Origin: Bacillota bacterium
GTDB lineage: Bacteria; Bacillota_I; Bacilli_A; MOL361; Turicibacteraceae
Assembly: GCA_003486705.1 (NCBI GenBank)
Contig: DNGE01000177.1
Location: 1-7,949, forward strand
DNA length: 7,949 nt
Reading direction: 5' to 3'
A program made the translations under genes and the position numbers. The notes below the pieces were generated by a model, which was given only the letters and a program-made list of their open reading frames with translations, did no database searches and was not told the DNA's origin. This document shows positions 1 through 5,060 of this stretch, piece after piece (the stretch's first letter is position 1; each line of letters begins with the position of its first letter).

Positions 1-18
1 GGTGGTTTTCATTTATTC

Positions 19-48
19 AAAAAAGGTGCTAGATTTCATCTAGCACCC
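19..48 (-). terminator. Rho-independent terminator of lacZ
   Basis: Read on the minus strand, a perfect 10-bp stem (GGTGCTAGAT / ATCTAGCACC, 25-34 with 38-47) closes on a 3-nt loop and is followed by six U residues (19-24). It begins 6 nt after the lacZ stop codon, which is doubled (TAA TAA). This is a classic intrinsic terminator and ends the lacZ transcript. Confidence 0.93.
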
Positions 49-53
49 GATTA

Positions 54-3000
54 TTATTTGACAGCTTCGATCGTAAAGCTGAATTCGTAATCTTCATTTG
101 ATGGAATACGATATTCCTCATGAGGTTGTGCTCCCCAAGAGTCGTCTCCTCCGACACCCATTTCTTTTAAGTTAATTGATAATACCGTTTTATGAACAGG
201 TGGCAATTCGTAGTGGTGGAATGCTGCTTCTAACTCGTGTGATGTGTATGGTAAAGCTGAGAAGCTTAATGGATTTTCACCCACGATGCGTAATCCACGT
301 CCTGCTTCGTCAGTCACTTCTGCAAAGCGCACTTGCGTTTTGTTTCCGCAAGCTTGAGGAATCACGTAAGCTGCCACATTATCAGCTACTTTATTTGTGA
401 AAGTTCCAAGTTTTGCACCGAATTCACGATCGGCATACGTTTCATCTGGTCCAAGACCTCTCCACTTTAAGTTATTAAATTCTGCTGGAATCGCTAAATC
501 CATTCCGAATTTAAACATTTCAGATAACCCTTCTACCCCTTTGTAGCTCATTGTTACGTTAATTTGTCCATGACTATTAATGAAGTAAGTCACAACGGCT
601 GTTGAGGCTGGTGCTGTATTTAAGTTATACGTGAATACAACGTTTAACCCGTCTGCTAAGCGCTCCACTTGCATGTTTGTATGGAAAGCATATAATGAGG
701 CTAATTTCCATTGCGCATAACGTAAATGTGCCGTACATCCGCGATCGTTATCAATTGGCGCACGCCAGAATGATGGCATTAATGATAAGTTTGGTTGGTG
801 AATATACTGTACTCCATCGTATTTTAATGAGACGATACGTCCTAAGTTACGAGCGAAGATCACTTCGAACCCTTCACCGTTGATCCCCACGTTAACATCA
901 CCTTCGGCGATGTTGAATGGTTTAACCTCTTGTGTTTTCTCAACCTTTGAAGCTTCGATTACTAATTGTCCAAATGCGATTTCATGTCCTGCTTGTGCGT
1001 AATCTGTGTCTACTTTTGTGCAGACAGATACTGTTACAATTTGTTCTTCATTTGTAGGTGTCACGTTGATTCCTAAATCGATGAATTGTTTTGTAAGAGG
1101 TGCTAACGGTGCTACAATCTCACCGCTTGCCACGACTTCTTCACCTGATTCAACATGCCATTTCACCACATAATCACTTAAATCTGTAAATAAATGTTTA
1201 TTAAAGATAGTTGCTCCACTTCCTTCAACTTCAATCACAAATGGTGCATATGCGCCTTTAATGGCTTGCATCTTAGGTGATGCTTCGCGGTTGGCATAAA
1301 TAATTCCGTTGACACAGAAGTTGTAATCAGTTGGTTGATCGCCGTAGTCTCCACCGAATGCTAAGTATGGGTTTCCATTGCGATCTTTTGCCCAAATGGC
1401 TTGGTCAATATAATCCCAAATGAATCCACCTTGATACATGTCATACTCGTCTTCTAAGGCGATGTATTTGTCCATTCCACCGTTTGAATTCCCCATTGCA
1501 TGTGTGTACTCACATAAGATAAATGGTTTTTCTGGATTATTATCTAAGAACTCACGGATATCTTTCACATACGCATACATGCGGCTTTCCATATCTGATG
1601 TATCATTGAAGCGACGATCCCAGAAGACCCCTTCATAATGAACTAAACGTGTGTCATCTGCTTGGCGGAAATACTCTGACATTTTATATAAATTCTCTCC
1701 ACCAAAACTTTCATTACCGCATGACCAGATAATGATACTTGGGTGGTTTTTATCGCGTTCTAACATTGATTTTGCACGGTCTAAAATAACTTCTAAGAAT
1801 TCAGGACGTCCGTTAGGAATTGTTACATCTTTTTCTTCAACAGCTCCCATACGTTGCCAAGTTCCGTGTGTTTCTAAGTTTGTTTCATCCATGACATATA
1901 ATCCGTATTCATCACATAATTCATAGAAATATGTTGCATTTGGATAATGTGAGGTACGCACTGAGTTGAAGTTGTATTCTTTTAAGAATTTAACATCCCA
2001 CTCCATCTCTTCATTTGTTACGGCACGTCCGTGTGTCGCACTGAATTCATGGCGGTTAACCCCGCGGAATACAATACGCTTACCGTTGATATGCATCACT
2101 TTATTTATCATTTCAAATTGACGCATCCCGACGCGTTGAATCATAGCTTCAACGACTTCACCGTTGACCATTAATTCTAATTCTAAGTCATATAAATATG
2201 GGTGTTCGGCACTCCATAGGTTTGCGTTTGCAACTTCCATTTGTAACGTCGCATTTTGTTGAGCAGTTTCAACGAATTGCTCTGCTACGATTTGACCTTC
2301 TTTATCTTTTAAAACTGCTTTAATTTTAGCGTCAGCTCCAACTAATTTGAAGTCAACACTTACACTTGCATCTTGGTAATCATTTGTTAAGTGCGTTTTA
2401 ACAAATAAGTCTTGGATGTGTGTTGTTGGGGCTGTAAATAAATACACATCGCGGAAAATTCCTGATAAGCGCCAGAAATCTTGATCTTCTAACCAAGAAC
2501 CACTTGAGTATTTGTAAACTTGAACCGCTAATTTATTTTGTCCATCGCGTGTAAGGTATGGCGTTAAATCAAATTCACTTGGTGTGAATGTATCTTCGCT
2601 ATAACCAACATACTCACCGTTACACCAAATATTAAACGCTGTTTCAACACCTTGGAACGAAATACAAACATTTTGCCCATCCCAATTTGTCGGTACTTCA
2701 AAGTATGTCACATATGATGCGGTTGGGTTAAATTTCGTTGGAATATAAGGTGGTTTTAATTCTTCATGTCCATCCCAAGGGTATTGTGTGTTTACGTAAT
2801 GTGGCTTATCAAATCCTTGTAATTGAATGTGTCCAGGCACTTGAATTTTATCAAAGTTTGAACAATCATATGATAAGCTTTCAAATCCTTCAGGACGCCC
2901 CATGACATTTTCACTGTAACTCATTAACCATTCCCCATTTAATGAGTGACGCCATAGCATTGAAGCTTTCGCTCGTGCTTCATCTATTGTTTTATAATAG

Positions 3001-3086
3001 CGATGATCACTATGTGCATCTAAACGGTTAATCTGAAAAATTTCAGAATTTTGTAAGACAGCTTGAACTTCTGCGACTGTTTTCAT
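54..3086 (-). CDS. lacZ: LacZ-type beta-galactosidase, glycoside hydrolase family 2
   Basis: This 1010-residue cytoplasmic enzyme hydrolyses terminal beta-galactosides such as lactose to galactose plus glucose. Its length is close to that of E. coli LacZ (1023 residues), and the five-domain GH2 order is visible. The N-terminal sugar-binding jelly roll spans about 45-220 and an immunoglobulin-like domain about 222-325. The TIM barrel covers about 326-615. A second Ig-like domain follows at about 618-710, and the C-terminal beta-sandwich at about 730-1005. The predicted acid/base is Glu459 in WSCGNES and the nucleophile is Glu526 in ILCEYTHAMGN. Other family signatures are NRHEF (344-348), RTSHYPN (377-383), DETNLETHG with the likely metal ligand Glu405 (400-408), GGFIWDYIDQ (553-562), SFWRAPIDND (772-781) and MGVGGDDSW (976-984). 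There is no signal peptide. The start is supported by AAGGAG 8 nt upstream, and the N-terminus aligns with the family (INRLDAH, residues 19-25). It has its own promoter and terminator, downstream of a MelB-like transporter. No truncation or missing catalytic residue was seen. Natural preference among beta-galactosides is not visible from sequence. Confidence 0.97.
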   Translation of the reverse strand: MKTVAEVQAVLQNSEIFQINRLDAHSDHRYYKTIDEARAKASMLWRHSLNGEWLMSYSENVMGRPEGFESLSYDCSNFDKIQVPGHIQLQGFDKPHYVNTQYPWDGHEELKPPYIPTKFNPTASYVTYFEVPTNWDGQNVCISFQGVETAFNIWCNGEYVGYSEDTFTPSEFDLTPYLTRDGQNKLAVQVYKYSSGSWLEDQDFWRLSGIFRDVYLFTAPTTHIQDLFVKTHLTNDYQDASVSVDFKLVGADAKIKAVLKDKEGQIVAEQFVETAQQNATLQMEVANANLWSAEHPYLYDLELELMVNGEVVEAMIQRVGMRQFEMINKVMHINGKRIVFRGVNRHEFSATHGRAVTNEEMEWDVKFLKEYNFNSVRTSHYPNATYFYELCDEYGLYVMDETNLETHGTWQRMGAVEEKDVTIPNGRPEFLEVILDRAKSMLERDKNHPSIIIWSCGNESFGGENLYKMSEYFRQADDTRLVHYEGVFWDRRFNDTSDMESRMYAYVKDIREFLDNNPEKPFILCEYTHAMGNSNGGMDKYIALEDEYDMYQGGFIWDYIDQAIWAKDRNGNPYLAFGGDYGDQPTDYNFCVNGIIYANREASPKMQAIKGAYAPFVIEVEGSGATIFNKHLFTDLSDYVVKWHVESGEEVVASGEIVAPLAPLTKQFIDLGINVTPTNEEQIVTVSVCTKVDTDYAQAGHEIAFGQLVIEASKVEKTQEVKPFNIAEGDVNVGINGEGFEVIFARNLGRIVSLKYDGVQYIHQPNLSLMPSFWRAPIDNDRGCTAHLRYAQWKLASLYAFHTNMQVERLADGLNVVFTYNLNTAPASTAVVTYFINSHGQINVTMSYKGVEGLSEMFKFGMDLAIPAEFNNLKWRGLGPDETYADREFGAKLGTFTNKVADNVAAYVIPQACGNKTQVRFAEVTDEAGRGLRIVGENPLSFSALPYTSHELEAAFHHYELPPVHKTVLSINLKEMGVGGDDSWGAQPHEEYRIPSNEDYEFSFTIEAVK

Positions 3087-3094
3087 ATTCGTAT

Positions 3095-3100
3095 CTCCTT
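3095..3100 (-). promoter_or_regulatory. Ribosome binding site of lacZ
   Basis: AAGGAG on the minus strand lies 8 nt before the ATG at 3084-3086. It is a strong Shine-Dalgarno match at the usual distance, and it fixes the lacZ start. Confidence 0.9.
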
Positions 3101-3107
3101 AACGTTT

Positions 3108-3138
3108 TTTACTAAAATTTATTAGTTTTTTTACTAAT
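3108..3138. promoter_or_regulatory. Putative operator: repeated TTTACTAA sites at the lacZ transcription start
   Basis: Two direct copies of TTTACTAA (plus strand, 3108-3115 and 3130-3137) are 22 bp apart, about two helical turns. The right copy is also half of an 18-bp inverted repeat, ATTAGT-N6-ACTAAT (3121-3138). The cluster lies immediately downstream of the -10 box, over the expected start of transcription and the early leader, where a bound protein would block initiation. The same 8-mer recurs upstream of the transporter gene. I infer a shared sugar-responsive repressor; the regulator itself is not in the window and its family is not determined. Confidence 0.55.
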
Positions 3139-3140
3139 TA

Positions 3141-3169
3141 ATCATAACATATGATTCAAGATATGTAAA
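3141..3169 (-). promoter_or_regulatory. Sigma-A-type promoter of lacZ
   Basis: On the minus strand the -35 box is TTTACA (3164-3169, 5 of 6 consensus bases) and the -10 box is TATGAT (3141-3146, 5 of 6). The spacer is exactly 17 bp. The expected start is near 3134, giving a leader of about 50 nt before the ATG. The -35 box lies inside a cre-like site and the start region lies inside the TTTACTAA operator cluster. Confidence 0.8.
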
Positions 3170-3177
3170 CGATTACC
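3164..3177. promoter_or_regulatory. cre-like site (CcpA) overlapping the lacZ -35 box
   Basis: TGTAAACGATTACC matches the degenerate Bacillota cre consensus TGWNANCGNTNWCA at every position except the last. It completely covers the -35 hexamer of lacZ, a position where CcpA binding would repress transcription when a preferred sugar is present. Site recognition is from the sequence; CcpA control is inferred. Confidence 0.7.
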
Positions 3178-3248
3178 TCCTTATTTATCTGACATTTTTT
3201 CGAATAGATTTCTTCATTAAAAATAGGTTATACACTTCGTGAATGAAA

Positions 3249-3286
3249 CAAAAAAACTCAGTTAGATAATTGTTTCTAACTGAGTC
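3249..3286 (-). terminator. Rho-independent terminator of the galactoside transporter gene
   Basis: A perfect 11-bp stem (ACTCAGTTAGA / TCTAACTGAGT, 3256-3266 with 3275-3285) has an 8-nt loop. On the minus strand it is followed by seven U residues (3250-3256, the first sharing the stem base). It lies about 20 nt after the transporter stop and upstream of the lacZ promoter, separating the two transcripts. Confidence 0.92.
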
Positions 3287-3306
3287 TAATACATTATTTA
3301 ATAAAA

Positions 3307-4671
3307 CTATGCCGTAGCTAATTTATTACGATTTTCTAACTCTGATAAGACTTCATCATGATAATCACCATTTAATTTATAGTAACGTTTATAGATGAAG
3401 AAGCTTAATAATCCTAATACTGATGGAATAATAATCATAATAATACGCATTCCAAGAATTGTTGCATCACTTTGCGCCACGTTTGCTTGGTATCCAATAA
3501 CTGTTAATCCAACACCGATTAACCACCCACTAATAGCTGAAGCTGATTTTACTAATAACGTTTGGCATGAGAAGATGATACTTTCATTACGCGTTCCTAA
3601 TTTAAATTCCCCATAGTCCACAACATCTGCAAGCATAACTGTTGTTGTTCCTAATGCAAATCCTGATCCTAATTTAAATAAGAACCCTGATACAGCAACA
3701 AACATTGCATTTCCTGGCATGACGAATCCTGCAATTAATAACATAATTAATCCAACACCCGGTAATCCTGCTCCAATCTTAAATACATTTTTACGCCCAA
3801 TACGTTGCGCTAAAATAGGGAATAAGACTAAACCAGTAATTTCAGCCATTGATGCAAACCCATTGAAGACCATATAGAAGTTTTCGATTTCTAAAACATA
3901 TTTGAAGTAGTAAATCGCCATCCCACCAACTAATTGCGTTAATAAGTTGTATGCTAATACGATCCCGATAAATACTGTTAATTGATCATTTTGTTTAATG
4001 ATTTTAAATGTTTGTTTTAAGTTTACTTTTTCTGTTGGTGCTGTTTTTGCTGTTGATGCACGTTCTTTTGTATTAAGCACTGTAATAATAGATGTCAAAC
4101 AGAAGATCACCGCAACAATTTTAGCGAACACCGAATACCCAACAACTTCATCTCCATTACCTAAATACTTTGGTAAAGTAAACCCAACAGTCCCCATTAA
4201 GAACCAAGCAGAACTTGCAAAGATACGAGGAATAACCGAGATTTTTTCACGTTCAGCTTTATCTTTTGATAAAGATGGAATCATTGACCAGTAAGGAATA
4301 TCCATGATTGTGTATGTCATACCCCATAAAATATAAACAACTGAATAGTATACATATAATGCTGTTCCACTTAAATCAGGCTTCGTAAATAAGAATACGG
4401 TTACAATTGCATTAATAATTGTTCCAATTAAAATCCAAGGACGGAATTTCCCCCACTTTGATCGGGTATTATCAACGATCATTCCCATTGCTGGGTCATT
4501 AACAGCATCCCAGATACGAGCGACTAAGAATAAAGTCCCGATAAATAATGGTGCTAACCCCACAACATCTGTAAAATAAACCATTAAATAAGTTGAGACG
4601 ATCGCATAAATTAAATCTTTTCCTAAAGCTCCTACTCCATAAGAGTATTTTTCTCTTGCTGATAATTTCAT
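3307..4671 (-). CDS. MelB-like galactoside:cation symporter, GPH family
   Basis: This 454-residue integral membrane protein belongs to the glycoside-pentoside-hexuronide:cation symporter family, within the major facilitator superfamily. It would import a galactoside together with Na+ or H+. About 12 hydrophobic helices are visible, with a central cytoplasmic loop near 200-225. Residues that bind sugar or cation in Salmonella MelB are present at the same or nearly the same numbers. They are Lys18-Asp19 (GALGKD), Asp55 and Asp59 (WDAVNDP), Asp124 (MDIPYW) and Lys375 (CQTLLVK). The family signature DNTRSKWGKFRPW (67-79) and the DYGEFKLGTRNE segment (352-363) are also present. There is no C-terminal PTS IIA-like domain such as Streptococcus LacS carries, so that form of phospho-control is absent. 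The start is supported by AGGGGG 7 nt before the ATG. Flanking alpha- and beta-galactosidase genes suggest melibiose, raffinose-type sugars or lactose as substrates; which one is preferred cannot be read from the sequence. Calling it melB would over-specify. Confidence 0.9.
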   Translation of the reverse strand: MKLSAREKYSYGVGALGKDLIYAIVSTYLMVYFTDVVGLAPLFIGTLFLVARIWDAVNDPAMGMIVDNTRSKWGKFRPWILIGTIINAIVTVFLFTKPDLSGTALYVYYSVVYILWGMTYTIMDIPYWSMIPSLSKDKAEREKISVIPRIFASSAWFLMGTVGFTLPKYLGNGDEVVGYSVFAKIVAVIFCLTSIITVLNTKERASTAKTAPTEKVNLKQTFKIIKQNDQLTVFIGIVLAYNLLTQLVGGMAIYYFKYVLEIENFYMVFNGFASMAEITGLVLFPILAQRIGRKNVFKIGAGLPGVGLIMLLIAGFVMPGNAMFVAVSGFLFKLGSGFALGTTTVMLADVVDYGEFKLGTRNESIIFSCQTLLVKSASAISGWLIGVGLTVIGYQANVAQSDATILGMRIIMIIIPSVLGLLSFFIYKRYYKLNGDYHDEVLSELENRNKLATA

Positions 4672-4739
4672 AATGTTACCCCCTATATTTTTATTTATTT
4701 ATATTATTTCAATTTTCATTACTTTTTTGTATGACGGTT

Positions 4740-4768
4740 ATGAAAGGCCTTTTTGTAATAGCTTTCAT
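4740..4768 (-). promoter_or_regulatory. Weak hairpin in the long leader of the transporter mRNA
   Basis: The transporter transcript has an expected leader of about 105 nt. Within it a 7-bp inverted repeat (ATGAAAG / CTTTCAT) encloses a 15-nt loop that contains most of the palindrome AAAGGCCTTT. No U-tract follows, so it is not a terminator, and no known riboswitch core is recognised. The leader is otherwise A/U-rich up to the ribosome binding site AGGGGGT (4678-4684). Any regulatory role is speculative. Confidence 0.2.
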
Positions 4769-4782
4769 TTCCTTATGGTTTT

Positions 4783-4811
4783 ATATTATCATAAATTGAA
4801 ACCGTTCACAA
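4783..4811 (-). promoter_or_regulatory. Probable promoter of the galactoside transporter gene
   Basis: On the minus strand TTGTGA (4806-4811, 4 of 6) is followed after 17 bp by TAATAT (4783-4788, 4 of 6). The overlapping GATAAT (4785-4790, 5 of 6, spacing 15) is an alternative -10. The boxes are weaker than those of lacZ, and the surrounding TATGATAATATAA stretch leaves the exact -10 ambiguous. Transcription would start near 4776. The -35 box overlaps a perfect cre site, and TTTACTAA half-sites lie just upstream. Confidence 0.6.
4797..4810. promoter_or_regulatory. Perfect cre site (CcpA) at the transporter promoter
   Basis: On the minus strand TGTGAACGGTTTCA fits the cre consensus TGWNANCGNTNWCA at all 14 positions. 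It overlaps the proposed -35 box and part of the spacer, a repressing position for CcpA. With the near-perfect site at lacZ, this indicates coordinate carbon catabolite repression of galactoside uptake and hydrolysis. Confidence 0.82.
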
Positions 4812-4818
4812 CTGTTTT

Positions 4819-4868
4819 TTAGTAAATTTTATCCAAAATTTTTATTTTTTTCAATAAAGTTTAGTAAT
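4819..4868. promoter_or_regulatory. Two direct TTAGTAA half-sites upstream of the transporter -35 box
   Basis: TTAGTAAA (4819-4826) and TTAGTAAT (4861-4868) on the plus strand are direct copies of the operator-like 8-mer seen at lacZ. They are exactly 42 bp apart, which is four helical turns. The near copy ends about 7 bp upstream of the -35 box, a position compatible with an activator or with one arm of a looping repressor. The regulator is not identified. Confidence 0.45.
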
Positions 4869-4944
4869 TTATCATTTTTATCCATAAAAAGGTAAAAAAT
4901 ATCTATGATCCCAGTTATTTTAAACAATACGCCGCTTTTTCTTC

Positions 4945-4963
4945 TTTACTAAGTTTTAGTAAA
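4945..4963. promoter_or_regulatory. 19-bp inverted repeat, likely operator (TTTACTAA-N3-TTAGTAAA)
   Basis: TTTACTAAGTTTTAGTAAA has perfect 8-bp arms (4945-4952 and 4956-4963) around a GTT spacer. It joins the half-site found alone upstream of the transporter and lacZ into one symmetric site, so it is probably the full-strength target of the shared regulator. It lies about 135 bp upstream of the transporter -35 box, too far for simple blocking. A distant auxiliary operator acting by looping, or a site for an unseen promoter, would fit better. No U-tract follows on either strand, so it is not a terminator. Confidence 0.55.
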
Positions 4964-4972
4964 ACGTTTTAT
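4959..4972. promoter_or_regulatory. LacI-family-like palindrome overlapping the 19-bp repeat
   Basis: GTAAAACGTTTTAT is a palindrome with a central CG, perfect over the inner 12 bases (TAAAACGTTTTA, 4960-4971). This resembles operators of LacI/GalR-family repressors in Bacillota. It lacks the outer TG/CA of a cre site, so it is not called a cre. It shares 5 bp with the right arm of the adjacent inverted repeat, so two proteins could compete here. It may also be only an AT-rich flank of that repeat. Confidence 0.35.
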
Positions 4973-5031
4973 CAACAGCTATATTCCGTTACTTCACTAC
5001 TATTTAAGCGTCTGACGGTATGCCAAATAAT

Positions 5032-5054
5032 AAAAAGGACTCTTTCGAGTCCTT
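5032..5054 (-). terminator. Rho-independent terminator of the lipoprotein gene
   Basis: A perfect 8-bp stem (AAGGACTC / GAGTCCTT, 5035-5042 with 5047-5054) closes on a GAAA tetraloop when read on the minus strand. It runs into five U residues (5032-5036, two shared with the stem). The hairpin begins 6 nt after the lipoprotein stop and isolates this gene from the transporter unit. Confidence 0.92.
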
Positions 5055-5060
5055 CTCTTC

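Noticed and set aside
1651..1926. 91-codon open frame on the plus strand opposite lacZ
   Set aside because: It lies antisense to the conserved LacZ active-site region, has no recognisable protein features, and is explained by the codon pattern of lacZ. The same applies to the other plus-strand frames opposite the four genes.
3178..3248. Intergenic stretch between the lacZ promoter and the transporter terminator
   Set aside because: Inspected for a second cre, operator or small gene; nothing supportable was seen.
3548..3555. Another TTTACTAA copy
   Set aside because: It lies inside the transporter coding region (Leu-Val-Lys codons), has no partner half-site and is not near a promoter.
4709..4768. 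19-residue leader ORF in the transporter 5' region (MKAITKRPF...)
   Set aside because: The AAGGA is only about one base before the ATG, too close for normal initiation, and the peptide shows no regulatory codon run.
4829..4885. 18-residue minus-strand ORF starting MDKNDKLLNF
   Set aside because: It has no ribosome binding site, lies upstream of the transporter promoter and overlaps one of the operator-like half-sites. It is probably a chance product of the AT-rich sequence.
4972..4977. TTGATA on the minus strand as a -35 box for a second transporter promoter
   Set aside because: The sequence 17-18 bp downstream (TTAGTA/TAGTAA) is a poor -10 box, so no promoter is called.
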